From Odobenus rosmarus divergens (lineage: Eukaryota > Chordata > Mammalia > Carnivora > Odobenidae), in assembly GCF_000321225.1 (NCBI RefSeq), contig NW_004450323.1:1062229-1126228 (forward strand): a DNA stretch of 64,000 nucleotides. Reading direction: 5' to 3'. The notes under the pieces were generated by a model. It saw only the letters and a program-made list of their open reading frames with translations. It had not been told where the DNA came from and searched no databases. Both the position numbers and the translations under genes were made by a program. Shown one piece after another: positions 9,850 through 20,429 of this stretch (the stretch's first letter is position 1; every line of letters begins with the position of its first letter).

Positions 9850-11545
9850 GTAAGAAAGGGCCCCCTCCAAGGCCGGAGTCACCCACAGAGGGAGAGGGAG
9901 GTGGGGGGGGGGGTTGGGGACCTGGACGGGAGGTAGGAGACAGGACACTCATTGTCCCTGAGGTAACATCCGATGTTTCACAGTGCACAGAGCCCTTCCA
10001 CATGCTCTGCCTGTCCTGCTGACGTAGAGCAGTGTCCTTAGACCCATTTTCCAGATGAGGAAGCTGAGGCTTTGACACTCCAGGACTGTGGTCTTCCAAG
10101 GCCACTGCTCGCTCTTTCCCCTGCACCAGGGCCCCTTCCTTGGAACTCTTGGGGCCCCTCTCCTGCCTCCCCTGTTCTGCCTTCTGCCTGTTGGCCCCTT
10201 CCTTACTCAAACCAACAGGGAGGAGAGAGCTGGGCTTTTCCACCCACTGGGAGGGGTCTAGCAATGAAATGTGCTGGAAGAGAAAGGCCATGTCCTTCCT
10301 AGAAAAAATGGACTGATTCCTATAGCGGGAGGCCTTGTCTTCTGAGGGTCCCCACTTCCAGTGTTTTCTGTCCCCGGGGCACAGCAGTCTGACGTGTCCA
10401 ATAGGCAGAAGCATCAGACTCCAGGGTGACCAGAAGCGGGCGGGTGGGGAGGGAGCCATCTGTGGTCAGGAGCCCGGGCTTATCTGTGGGGAGAGGGGAG
10501 AGCACGTGGTGACAGACCCCCCCAGTGGTGGGAGGTTAAAGGGGCCCAGTGGAGCAGGTGGTGGCTCAGGCGGCTGGGCTTTTTCTGTCTCCTGGGGCCT
10601 CCTGCTGGGCTTTGAAAGGAAAACACATGCCTGAGTCTCCTCTCACCCCTTCCCTCCCTGCCGCCCCACCGCCCCCCCACCACAGGCTCCGTTTGACCCT
10701 CCAGCCTCATGACCTGGGCAGGCTCCCTGCTTCCCGAGGGGCCCAGCCGCCGCTGGAGGCTTGATCTGGGGCTTCTCCTGGAGGGGCCCAAAGGAAGGCA
10801 GGACCCTGACCTCTGTGGTGTGGTCCTTCCAGATCAAACTAGGAGCAGTGCTCACTTGGCAAGGCTGGTCACTACTGCTTCTCACGGGCCTTTGGAATTT
10901 ACTTGATGTCCCCTCCCCAAAATAACCATTCGGACTTTCACATCACTTGCTGCTGCTTCATTCTGGCCAGCACCTTTTTCTGCTCCTGTGAAATCCTTTA
11001 GGAGAGGTGCCTCCTCCAAGAGATCTGGGCTGATGGGCGTCCCCGGGCAACCCTGGGCCAGTCCCTCCTGACTCTCCCGAGTGCCCTCTTCCCCATCCAG
11101 GCCCCCAGGCACCCCTACGCCCACCCCTCAGAGCCCACCGGAGCAGGAAATCCCACTGACCCCTACCCCAGAGAGGGCTGCCACGGCATACAGGAGAACA
11201 CCTGTGGGATGACCACGTGCCACGAACTCATTTTAAAACATTTTCCCCAAAAAAAAAACCAAAAAAATAAAACACATTTTCCCTTTAATTAGCAAAGTAA
11301 GAAAGGGGCAGCAGGGGGCTGTTGTCCACCCCTGGCAGGCTTGGCGGCTGCGGGGTCGAGGCCTCCGGGGCCAGAGCGGCCCCAGCACTGCTGGTGGGCA
11401 CCGTGGGCCCTGTGCTTCTCTCCCACCCGTCACCTCCGAGGGCAGCGGGGAGCGAGGAGGCGAGCATTCTGAGTGAGGAATGGGGTCTAGGGCTCCGAGG
11501 TGGGCCCAGGGGTCACCGCCAGCCCGTGTGTGCTCCCCTCCCCAG
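9850..11545. other. QSOX1 intron 11
   Basis: Non-coding, 1.7 kb, GC-rich and mostly unique. A MIR-like scrap lies at about 9985-10090 (CCATTTTCCAGATGAGGAAG). An A-rich patch at 11247-11277 includes an AATAAA that lies in the intron and is not thought to be used. Confidence 0.65.
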
Positions 11546-12306
11546 GCACTGCCAGCGAGGACCCCCACTTCCCCAAGGTGCAGTGGCCGCCCCGCGAACT
11601 CTGTGCTACCTGCCACAGCGAGCTCCGGGGCACGCCTGTGTGGGACCTGAACAACACCCTCCGATTCCTGAAGACCCACTTCTCCCCAAGCAACGTCGTC
11701 CAGGACATGCCTTCCGCTTGGCCGGGCCCCCGGATGCTTGCCCAGAGGATGGCAGCTGGGAATTTTACTCTGGGCCCCGAGAAGGCGGGGATCAAGGTGG
11801 GCCCAGGGACCAAGTCCCCCGGAACCGCTGTTCCTGATGTTCCAGCCGAGAGGCTCAGGGCGAGTCACCCCCAGGATGTGCTCATTGGCCCTGGTATGAT
11901 CCTAGCCGACCCAGAGCAGGGACCTCCCGAGCACAGAGCAGAGCTTCAGAGGGACGAGGTGAAGCAGCCGAAAGGGCAGCCACACTTGACCAAGCGGGAC
12001 ACGGGAGCCGTACTGCTGGCTGAGTTCCTGGCGGAGAAGAACCTCCCCAGAGGCCCTGCAGAGCTGAGGCGATTGGGTCGCAGCTCGAAGCAGCTGGCCA
12101 GCATCCCTGAGGGGGGGCAGGAGGCTGGGCCCATGCGGGGCCGGGACCAGTGGCTGCAGGTGCTGGAAGGGAACTTCTCCCACCTGGACATCAGCCTCTG
12201 TGTGGGGCTCTACTCCCTGTCTTTCTTGGGCCTCCTGGCCGTCTACACCTACTTCCGGGCCAGGATGAGGGCGCTGAAGGGCCATGCGGGCCACCCCGCA
12301 GCCTGA
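11546..12306 (+). CDS. QSOX1: QSOX1 last coding exon 12, with transmembrane tail and stop
   Basis: The exon starts after CTCCCCAG at 11546 and reads in one frame to TGA at 12304-12306, 252 full codons. It completes the Erv domain with KVQWPPRELC and the third CxxC (CATC, human C509-C512; Lys and Trp before it contact FAD). A long, poorly conserved Pro/Gly/Lys-rich linker follows. One hydrophobic span lies at 12184-12255 (LDISLCVGLYSLSFLGLLAV, then YTYF) with a short basic tail ending KGHAGHPAA. The tail anchors the long isoform in the Golgi membrane. In human, splicing within this exon yields a shorter secreted form lacking the span; a candidate donor here is at 11860. Confidence 0.97.
11860..11865 (+). 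promoter_or_regulatory. QSOX1: Candidate GC-type splice donor within QSOX1 exon 12
   Basis: CTCAGG followed by GCGAGT resembles a GC-AG intron donor. It sits just after the VPAER codons, close to where human QSOX1 diverges between its long membrane form and short secreted form. The functional claim is inference: I see the site but no transcript. Confidence 0.4.
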
Positions 12307-13433
12307 ACTGTTCAACTTGGGAGGGGGGCAGGGACGGGAGCTGCCACTCGTGGTGCTCTCCCAGCCCCCTGTCCCTCGCCCCTCACCCCTCGCCCCGTGT
12401 TCCTTGTCCCGGGAAATCCAGGGAAACCAGTTGCTCCCGTGAACCTCCTTGGGCCCTCTGGGAAGGAATGTTCCATAGACATGAAAGCATGCGTAGGGTT
12501 TGTGTTCATCTGACAGTACAGCGGTGGGCAGCCTTGGGCAGAGGGATTGGGAGGCTCAGTTCCTGGCCTCCCAGCACCAGATTCCTCTCTCTTACCTTAT
12601 TTGAAGTCCCGCCTGGTTCTCGCGGAAGCTTCCGTGTCTCCATCTGGTCTTGGCCCTAAACTGGGGCAAGCAAGGCCATAGACCCCCAGGTTCCCCACCC
12701 AGAGGGTTCCCAGGCTTAGTGGGCTAGAGCAGAACTCTTCGCTATATTCCAGGGCTCCGTCCATCCCGCTCCCTTCGGCATGCAAAGAGGCATTTGTGCC
12801 AGAGAAGGAAGGCCCTCTGTGGCCTGTACATCCTCCAGCCCTCGTATCTCCAGGGCGGGGTGTGCTTTTGGGTGTGTTGGGGGGGGTGGTCTGGAAGCTT
12901 CTGAAAGTCCTGCGGGTCTCCCAGGTGAGGCTTGGGGTCAGGGTTGGAGGGAGGAGAGCTTCTGGCTCCTTCCCCAGACCTCTGCTGCTGGAGCTGGTGT
13001 GGACTTGGGCAGGTGATGGCCACGGGGCTGGGTGGTGAGCGGCTGGCTAGGCGCGACCTTAGAGGGGCTAATATGGGATTTGGGGAGGGGTACTGGTGTC
13101 TTTAGTGCCTTGGCTCTGGGCCTAGCTGTGAGGGAAGAGGGGAGCCTCAGGGAAAAGATGGTTGCTTCAAATGTGCTTTGGTTCCTCCCCAGTGGACTCT
13201 ACCCCTTTTGGAGCTGGGTCTTTTGTCATTTGATTTTGGTCTCCAAAACAGATGCTAATCTTTGAATGTGGAGGGTGCTGGAGTGAGGGGCGTATCCTGT
13301 CTCTTGAGGGTCCGCCTCCCATCATGTAGAGGTTAAGAGGGTCAGAGGGGAGGGTGGCTCTGTTCACATGCTTGATTCCCACTCTACCCCACTGCCTGGG
13401 AGGGCTGTGGAATAAATTATTTTTGTTAAAGCA
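12307..13433 (+). other. QSOX1: QSOX1 3' untranslated region
   Basis: About 1.1 kb of non-coding sequence from the TGA to the AATAAA at 13411-13416, with a likely cleavage point some 15-20 bases later. The stretch just downstream, around 13440-13475, is GT/T-rich as expected of a cleavage-stimulation element. No earlier AATAAA was noticed in the UTR. The exact end is inferred, not seen. Confidence 0.75.
13411..13416 (+). terminator. QSOX1: QSOX1 poly(A) signal AATAAA
   Basis: A canonical AATAAA lies 1.1 kb after the stop, followed within 30-60 bases by a TG/T-rich stretch (TGGTGTGTTCTTT). It is the first canonical hexamer I see after the stop codon. Its use is inferred. Confidence 0.7.
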
Positions 13434-14985
13434 AGCCCTGGTGTGTTCTTTAACTTGCTGTTTGGGGACCTCGTGTCCAGAATGCACAGAATCCAGCCTC
13501 CGTAGGCATCCAGCCTGATGTGATTGCCCTTGGCTCATGTAGCTCCTGCCCTGCAGGGGACAAGGTGCCCTGGCAGCACCCCCTTTCTCCTGGATGGGGC
13601 CCTCCTCCACTGCCCCTTCCATCTCCACGGGCGCCGGGGCACAGAGCTTGGTGGAGGTCTCATGCCACCGCCTCCTGGAGCCCCTGCCTCTGTGCTTCTG
13701 GTTCTGCTCCTGGCACCTTCCTCTGCACCTGCGCAGCCCTCCACAGCTGCGCCTCCTGCATCTCCCGCGCTCTCTCAAGGAAGGAGAGGGTTTGTGAGAG
13801 GCAGGACTGCACTAGCTCTTCAGCAGGGAGGAGTCAGCCGGATCGGAGAGCCTGGCCCTAATCCGGCGTGCCGGGTTTGCAAGGCTCGGAGCAGCTGGTA
13901 ATGAACCTCATTAAGGGGGGGGTAGGAGCCCCAATCCGATTTGGGGTTTTCTCTTTGACATCTTCACTCTGCTCAGATGGCCTTGGCACTGGGTGGAGCA
14001 GGTGGGATGCCAAGCAGGCTCCCTCTGCAAGGGCAGCTGGGATGGGGAGCACAGGCAGGGGTCAGAAGCCCCCCCCCCCCCAATCCCTGCTTCTGTCAGC
14101 CCTGTTACCTCCTTAGCCGGATAGAGTCCAGCCTGGAGCCTCTCTGCAGGCCTGTCATCTGCCTGCAGGTTCTCTCTCTGCGTCCCTCCTCCATCTGTCC
14201 CCTCTGCTCTCCTAAGCCGGCTCTGCCCCTCTCCCCCTGCCCCACTGGGGCCTGGCTGGGAGGCTGGCAGGCCAGCATACTGGGCAGGGTGACCGTGGCC
14301 TGCAAGAAGGAGAAAGAGGTCCCAGGGCTAGTGCACACTGGGCCAAGACCACCTGGGATTTGACACAACGTCAAGGGCAGAGAGCCCTTCTAGCTCCAGT
14401 GAGGAGGGCCCCGGCAGTGGGTGTGGGCCTCCTCACAGCCAAGCCTTTCTTGGGCTGTCCCAGCTGCTCTGATTGATAAACAAGGGTGGGCCTCCTCCTT
14501 AGCAGGGCTGCTGCCTTTCACCTTGATTTCCCCAGGGTGCGCTCAGCGGCATCGGCCTCGGTAAACTGGCTTGCCCACCAGCCCGGCCCCTCCCTCCAAC
14601 CCGTGTGCCAGGCTGGGCGCCCAGGCTTCTGCTACTTGAACTCTGCTTGCCATTCTAGATGGTTCTCTGCATCCTGGGAGAGCCCCCATGCAGGAGAGGG
14701 TCCTCAGGGGAGTCCTGCAAAGCAAAGGCTAGTTGTTCTGGGGCCAAACAGAGAAATTCCCCGCTCCCTGGGATGCTACCTGCTGAGCGTTCAGGAATGA
14801 TTTCTTAAGAGATGGAGGCAGCTGAGCTGGTTTTTGAAAAATGAGTGGGTGTTAGCAAGGAAAATGAGGAAAAAGGCATCACAGGCCGAGGGGAAAGCAC
14901 ATGCCAAGTCCAAGAAAGAAAAATAGTGAATACAAGAAATTCTCAGTAAAAATATGTAGAAAAAAACCTTTTGTTAAAAATTTAA
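13434..14985. other. Intergenic, mostly unique sequence after QSOX1
   Basis: GC-rich sequence with no recognised gene. A short C-run occurs near 14071-14080. The part at about 14800-14900 (GAGTGGGTGTTAGCAAGG) resembles an ancient repeat related to that in QSOX1 intron 10. Open frames of 60-130 residues on both strands look like shadows of GC content. Confidence 0.55.
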
Positions 14986-15179
14986 GGGGCGCCTGGGTGG
15001 CTCAGTCAGTTAAGCGTCTGTCTTCAGCTCAGGTCATGATCTCAGCGTCCTGGGACCAAGTCCCGCATCGGGCTCCCTGCTCAGCGGGGAGCCTGCTTCT
15101 CCTCGCTCTGCCTCTATGCCCGCTTGTGTTCTCTCACTCGCTCTATCTCAGGTAAATAAATCTTAAAAAAAAAATTGAA
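14986..15179 (+). mobile_element. Can-SINE
   Basis: Head GGGGCGCCTGGGTGGCTCAG, B-box region, CCCGCATCGGGCTCCCTGCT, CT-rich middle and AAATAAATCTT-A(n) tail. The next SINE begins directly at its tail. Confidence 0.95.
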
Positions 15180-15354
15180 GGGGCGCCTGGGTGGCTCAGT
15201 TGGTTGAGCGTCCGACTCTCGATTTCGGCTCAGGTCATGACCTCAGGGCCGTGGGATCCAGGGACATGTCTCCTCGAGGATCCTCTCTCCCTGACCCTGT
15301 GCCCCTCTCCCCTGCTCTCTTTCTCTCAAAATGAATACATCTTTAAAAAAATGT
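15180..15354 (+). mobile_element. Can-SINE
   Basis: A second head-to-tail copy with head GGGGCGCCTGGGTGGCTCAG and tail ATGAATACATCTTTAAAAAA. It differs in the middle (GACATGTCTCCTCGAGG), so it is an independent insertion rather than a duplicate of the previous copy. Confidence 0.93.
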
Positions 15355-17259
15355 AAGGATTTTTTCGGCGCCGCACTGGACTAAAGCTGGGGATACACAG
15401 AAGATTAGGTTCCTGCTGTTGGGGAGTTTCCAAGCTAGAGGAAGGGACAGAGGAGAGAAAAATGTGCTAAATGCTCCTTAAGGAGGGACCAGCGGGAGGG
15501 ATTGGGGGAGGCCTCCCTGAGGCCTGAAGGATGAGAAGCCAGGAAGTGGGAGGGGGGTGGGGGGACCACAAGCCCGAGGGGCTGCTTTGTTCAGAAGCCA
15601 CCTCCAGGCTGGTGAGGTCCCAGGGGGTGGCCCCCCGAGCCTGGCAGCCTTGGCATGGGGTAAGGGTGGGGGTCCGGTGTAGCACATCATTCCCGGGGTG
15701 CGGGGGTGAGCAATGGTCTCTAGGGGACCCACACAGTCTTGGCCCTGGAGAAAGTCACCAGCAGTGGAAGGAGGAGGAGGAGATCTGGTTCATTCCCCAA
15801 GCCAGGGGAAAGAACCAGCTGCATCCGACAGCTGGCTCTGACAGATGCAGTTCTAACCAGCTGCGTCTGACACTGGGTGAACCATTCCCCTCCTGGGTCT
15901 CAGCCTCCTCACATCTAAGGTGAAGGCCTCGGACGAAGCCTCATGGTCCCTAGGGTGCCTTTACATCTCTGAGAGTGATTTCAGCTGATTCCTTGTCAGC
16001 TCAGTGAGGGGCTCGTCCCTTCAAAACCTTCCAGAAAGGACTCCAGGCCAAAGGATTTGTGTCCTTCTGGAAGCCCAGGACAACTATGGGAAGTGAACGC
16101 TCACTCATACCAGCCTGCAGCCTGCACCCCACAGGTGTCCTCTGCCCCTGCACTGCCCAAGTCCCTCCAGGACCGCCTCCCTGGGCCAGCTCCAGGGCAA
16201 GCCCAAGGACCCCTCCCTAATGTCCCTCTTCCCCTTCGCCTCATTTCAGGGCCAACCTCCTATGAGGGCAAAGGCTGCTGCTTAGGTTGATAAGATTTCC
16301 CCATTCACATATACACAGCTTTAAGAACGAAACCAAACTCCAAGGAGAACAATTTAATTTTCACCTCTGATCCCCTGTGCCTGGCTTGCCCCTTCCTCAG
16401 GCCTGCCTCTGCATCCCCCACAACAGGGAAGAGCCCTGGCTTCTCCTGGCTTTTCCCACCTCACCTCGACTGTCCCTCACACTTGCCTTCTCCCTTCCTC
16501 TGCTGCCCTGGGGGCTCTTTCACCCCCAAGAGGAAAAACAACTGCCCTTCTCATTCCTCTCTCTCCTGCGCTGGGTCTTAGCCCTCCTGCCTGGGCCCCG
16601 GCAGTGCAATCTCCTTGATAGTGAGTGGCCCCATGCCCTCGGGATCCCAACTCCTGGAGCGACTCTGCTCACCGCACTCAGGGCCCCCCTCAAAGCTTTG
16701 GTCTCTGCTCTGGAAGAGAGCACCCCTAGTGAGAGCCTCCAGGAGGGTGGCTGGAGCTCACGGGGTTGGTGGCCCCGTCTCTCTGCTCCCCCTCCCTGGC
16801 CCCTTCTCTCTAGGCTTCACCTCTGCCTGGGGAATGTGTGGGCTGGGTTTGGGTCACAGGCGGGAAGGAAAGAATCTAGAAGTCATAAAGCAAAAGTGGG
16901 GGGCCTCTGCCAACATGAGGCAATGATGTTAGGGGGTGCTCCACAGGGGCATTGACTTTGGGGGAGTCAAGGAAGACTCCAGGAGCATCTGTTTAGATTT
17001 TAGGGTGAGATCCATTTGGCTGGGCTTGCAAGTCTCCAGGTACCTCTTTGGCAAGACTTGCTCATCTCTATACTGAGAGCAAAAGGCCTTTCCCTGGAGC
17101 TGCTGGGCTCATCCAGAGGAAAATGGGCCTCCGTGCTGCCTGCTAAACCCCCCTCCTCCACCACCGGGAGGGCATGACTTGCCTCTCCCCACTGTGTGTC
17201 TGGAAGCCTCTCCACCCCAGAAGTGCAGGGTGTGGTTCGGACCAAGAACCTCGTCTAGC
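15355..17259. other. Intergenic, no gene seen
   Basis: Mostly unique sequence. About 15380-15560 resembles an ancient repeat (GCCTCCCTGAGGCCTGAAGG). A CAGCTGCATC/CAGCTGCGTC near-repeat occurs around 15818-15866. The 192-residue frame near 16377-16955 is Leu/Pro-rich low complexity and resembles no protein I know. Confidence 0.55.
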
Positions 17260-17464
17260 GGGGCGCCTGGGTGGCTCAGTCGTTAAGCGTCTGCCTTCAG
17301 CTCAGGTCATGATGCCAGGGTCCTGGGATCGAGCCCCGCATCGGGCTCCCTGCTCAGCGGGAAGCCTGCTTCTCCCTCTCCCACTCCCCCTGCTTGTGTT
17401 CCCTCTCTCACTGTGTCTCTCTCTGTCAAATAAATAAAATCTTTAAAAAAAAAAAAAAAGGAAG
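17260..17464 (+). mobile_element. Can-SINE, young-looking
   Basis: Full-length copy with an intact head, CGCATCGGGCTCCCTGCTCA box and an A15-17 tail after AATAAAATCTTT. Flanking duplication AAGAACCTCGTCTAGC (17244-17259) and AAGAACCTGGTCTAGC (17465-17480): 15 of 16 bases match. Confidence 0.95.
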
Positions 17465-17965
17465 AAGAACCTGGTCTAGCTTGAACCTGATCTGCGGTGT
17501 CCCTGCCGAGTCCTAAAACCTCAAAGCTTCTGAGGGTCACAGAGTTCTGCCTTGAAGAGGAAAGGGCTGTTTAGCAAATGATGTGGAGAATATTGATTAT
17601 TTGAGGAAAATTCAGCTAAGAGCCCACCTTCACACCATACACAGTGATGTAAAAAGAACAAGGCATAGGAAAATATCGTCAAAAACATCACTGTTTTTAT
17701 AAGCATAAAAGCCATGGAAAATATAGCTGAAGTGAGTGATCCACCAATTTTAAAAAATAAGTTAAAAGTGAAATCAAGCTACATGTTAAAAAACTGGGAA
17801 AATATGTACCTTAAATATGACAGAGGAACGTGGCTATTATGAAACATGCAATTTTAAGAACAAGATCAGTTTGCATGTGTTGACGTAAGATGCCTAAGAA
17901 GGATACATTTCTGTAAACATAAATAGTATTACATTTATTTATTATTTAAATAAGTGCATGTAGAG

Positions 17966-18068
17966 GGGGCACCAGCTGGCTCACTCAGAAGAGCATGCGA
18001 CTCTTGATCTTGGGGTTATAAGTTTGAGCCCCACGTTGGGCATAGAAATTACTTAAAAATAAAATATT
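17966..18068 (+). mobile_element. Can-SINE, short old copy
   Basis: GGGGCACCAGCTGGCTCACT head, GGTTATAAGTTTGAGCCCCA B box, and a short ACTTAAAAATAAAAT tail; the CT-rich middle is missing. This is an older or short subtype. Confidence 0.8.
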
Positions 18069-18292
18069 GGGTGCTTGGGTGGCTCAGTCGGTTGTGCATC
18101 GGACTCTTGATTTCAGTTCAGGTCACAATCTCAGGGTCCTGGGATCGAGCCCCACATCAGGCACCATGCTGGGCGTGGAGCCTGCTTAAGATACTATCCC
18201 TCCCTCCGCCCATCCCCCCCACCACCACTCGGGCTCTCTCTCTAAAATAAATAAATCAATCTTGAAAAAGATTAAAATAAAATCTTAAAAAA
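18069..18292 (+). mobile_element. Can-SINE
   Basis: GGGTGCTTGGGTGGCTCAGT head directly after the previous element, then CCTGGGATCGAGCCCCACAT and tail TAAAATAAATAAATCAATCT. Diverged, hence fairly old. Confidence 0.88.
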
Positions 18293-18700
18293 CCAAAAAT
18301 GTATGTAATTATAGTTATATATAGATATATAAATGTTGATGGTCTACAAAAAGTCTGGAAGACTATACACCAAACTCTGTCCAGTGCTTATAACTAGAAA
18401 GTGAGGTTAGGGTGGCCTGGAATCAGCGTTGGGACTAGAGTGAGGCAAGGAAGTTACCAGGGGCACAAAATTTAAGGAGACCCTCTTATCCTCAGGGTTG
18501 GCACCTGAGAGTGAGTGACGCCTTAAATTGGGGACCCTGGGTGTCTGCATAGCCTCACCCTAGTCCTGGCTCTGACCTAAATACTGAAATACCTTTCTGA
18601 AGTTTTGCAATAAATACGTTTCTTTTGAAAATGTATTTTCAAATGTATTGAAAAGAAAGAATAACAAGGAAAATATATAGGATTAAAGGATTTTAAAGTT

Positions 18701-18893
18701 CTTTTTTTTTTTTAAGATTTTATTTATTTGACAGAGAGAGAGAGCACAAGCAGGGGGAGCAGCAGAGGGAGAGGGAGAAGCAGGCTCCCACTGACTGAGC
18801 AGGGAGCCTGACGTGGGGCTCAATCCCAGGACCCCGGGATCATGACCGGAGCCAAAGGCAGACGCTTCACCGACTGAGCCACCCAGGTGCCCC
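18701..18893 (-). mobile_element. Can-SINE
   Basis: Reverse copy with T-rich tail, GAGAGAGAGCACAAGCAGGG middle, and head complement GAGCCACCCAGGTGCCCC. A short possible target duplication GTTCTTTT is seen at both sides. Confidence 0.93.
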
Positions 18894-18925
18894 TACTTGG
18901 TTCTTTTAAAAAAGATTTTTGTGTC

Positions 18926-19102
18926 GGGCGCCTGGGTGGCTTAGTTGGTTAAGCAACTGCTTTCGGCTCAGGTCATGATCCTGGAGTCCCGGGATCGAGT
19001 CCCGCATCGGGCTCCCCGCTCAGCAGGGAGTCTGCTTCTCCCTCTGACCCTCCCCCCTCATGCTCTCTCTCAAATAAATAAATAAATAAAATCTTTAAAG
19101 AA
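18926..19102 (+). mobile_element. Can-SINE
   Basis: GGGCGCCTGGGTGGCTTAGT head and TCTGACCCTCCCCCCTCATG middle, the variant I associate with arctoid carnivorans. The A/T-rich flanking duplication, AAAAAAGATTTTTGTGTC at 18908-18925 and a copy lacking one T at 19103-19119, marks its ends. Confidence 0.95.
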
Positions 19103-19119
19103 AAAAAAGATTTTGTGTC

Positions 19120-20003
19120 ACTCATTGTTTTCAATAGGTTATACGCGATTAAGCGTTCTAAAACTTCAAAAGGACCCAGAGTGCCAGGTGTCTGTCCCTG
19201 GCCTGCCTGCCAGGCTCTCAGGTCCCCTCCCTGGAAGCCAACGGTGCCCCTGGCTTCTCGTGCGTCCTTTCAGACCTGTTCTCTGCAGACACAGGGAGAG
19301 ACACACACTACACACACCACCGGCACCTTGTGTGTCACTTCATGCTACATCTCGAAGACCCTCCTGCGTCACAGACACGGACGGCCAACACATGCAGGGT
19401 CCTGTCTCTGGGGCACCCTGCTCTAGCCCCTTCCCGGTCTCCCTTCCGAGCTCCAGTTGCGGCTTCCGGTGCCACTGACTGGCTTCCCTGGGCACCTCTC
19501 TCCAAGTCCCCCCATGGCTGCAGCCCAACGTTGACAGAGGCTTCCTCTGCAAGCCAGCTCCCTCTCTTGGCAGCCAGAGGAGTTCCCTTCACTCCGCCAG
19601 GCCTGGAAGCCTCCTCCGCCGGTCCTGTGAGGGATGCTCTCCTCTTTCCTGTGCCCGGCCCCCCTCTGATCCACAGGGAGAGAGCCCACACCGCTTGGGC
19701 TAGCAACACGCCTCCCCCCAGTGGCCCCAGGACGCCTCTCCTTGTGCTTGTCTTCCTCAGAATCACAGCCACCGGCGAATTGGCTCCCTCTGCTGCTGCA
19801 GGATGTTCAACTTTTCCCCACTCGGGGGGTTTTTTTCAGCAGCAAAGTAAGGTCAGGGACATCCAGGCACTGGGGACACAGGGAGGAGTAAAAGAAGGAT
19901 CTCTGATGACATTTTGTGATGAGATGGTAGGAGGAGACAGACTCCAATCAGGTAAAGAAATAAATGAACAAGGATCTCACAGAGTGATAATGCTATGGAG
20001 AAA
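19120..20003. other. Intergenic, no gene seen
   Basis: Unique-looking sequence rich in CCTC and CTCC words. A 249-residue frame begins at 19330 but is Pro/Ser/Ala-rich and ends inside a SINE, so it is not accepted as a gene. Confidence 0.6.
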
Positions 20004-20020
20004 AGAAACGGGACTTCTTT

Positions 20021-20230
20021 TTTTTTTAAAAGATTTTTTTTTTAAGATTTTATTTATTTATTTGAGAGAGAGAGAATGAGAGATAGAGAGCATGAGAGGG
20101 AAGAGGGTCAGAGGGAGAAGCAGACCCCCTGCCGAGCGGGAAGCCCGATGTGGGACTCGATCCCGGGACTCCAGGATCATGACCTGAGCCGAAGGCAGTC
20201 GCTTAACCAACTGAGCCACCCAGGCGCCCC
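20021..20230 (-). mobile_element. Can-SINE, left member of tandem pair
   Basis: Reverse copy with T-rich tail (20018-20060) and head complement CCCAGGCGCCCC ending at about 20230. Left of it is AGAAACGGGACTTCTTT (20004-20020), repeated exactly after the second copy at 20410-20426. Confidence 0.95.
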
Positions 20231-20409
20231 CCCCCCCTTTTTTTTTTGAGAGAGAGAGAATGAAAGAGAGCACGAGAGGGAAGAGGGTCAGAGGGAGAAG
20301 CAGACTCCCCACTGAGCAGGGAGCCCGATGCGGGACTCGATCCCGGGAGTCCGGGATCATGACCCGAGCTGAAGGCAGTCGCTTAACCAACTGAGCCACC
20401 CAGGCACCC
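20231..20409 (-). mobile_element. Can-SINE, right member of tandem pair
   Basis: Same orientation and subtype as the left member, sharing GGGAAGAGGGTCAGAGGGAG and GGCAGTCGCTTAACCAACTG. Its T-tail is squeezed between the C-run and GAGAGAG at about 20238-20247. Both members together are enclosed by the 17-bp target duplication. Confidence 0.95.
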
Positions 20410-20429
20410 AGAAACGGGACTTCTTTAGG

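Larger units (their letters stand above)
1..13433 (+). other. QSOX1: QSOX1 gene, 3' half (exons 7-12 and introns)
   Basis: Quiescin sulfhydryl oxidase 1 oxidises thiol pairs to disulfides in secreted and Golgi-resident proteins and passes the electrons through FAD to oxygen, giving hydrogen peroxide. Six coding exons are seen, together encoding about 491 residues: the end of the thioredoxin-like/helix-rich region, the complete Erv/ALR FAD domain, the C-terminal linker and one membrane span. All exon junctions are AG/GT and in phase, with no internal stop or frameshift. The N-terminal signal peptide and the first thioredoxin domain (redox CGHC in the family) lie upstream of the window. Exon numbers assume the 12-exon human layout. 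The next gene downstream is LHX4, as in other mammals. The 3' limit is inferred from the poly(A) signal. Confidence 0.96.
17545..18700 (+). mobile_element. Decayed L1 (ORF2 3' end and 3' UTR), split by SINEs
   Basis: GCAAATGATGTGGAGAATAT, TTCACACCATACAC and AAAAACTGGGAAAATATGTA follow the order of the L1 ORF2 3' end. The part around 18330-18680 (ACTATACACCAAACTCTGTC) resembles L1 3'-UTR sequence. Stops interrupt every frame. Two SINE copies lie inside it. Attribution is by remembered consensus. Confidence 0.55.

Noticed and set aside
11261..11277. AATAAA as a poly(A) signal in QSOX1 intron 11
   Set aside because: It lies in an A-rich intronic patch before the last coding exon; a premature intronic end is possible but nothing supports it.
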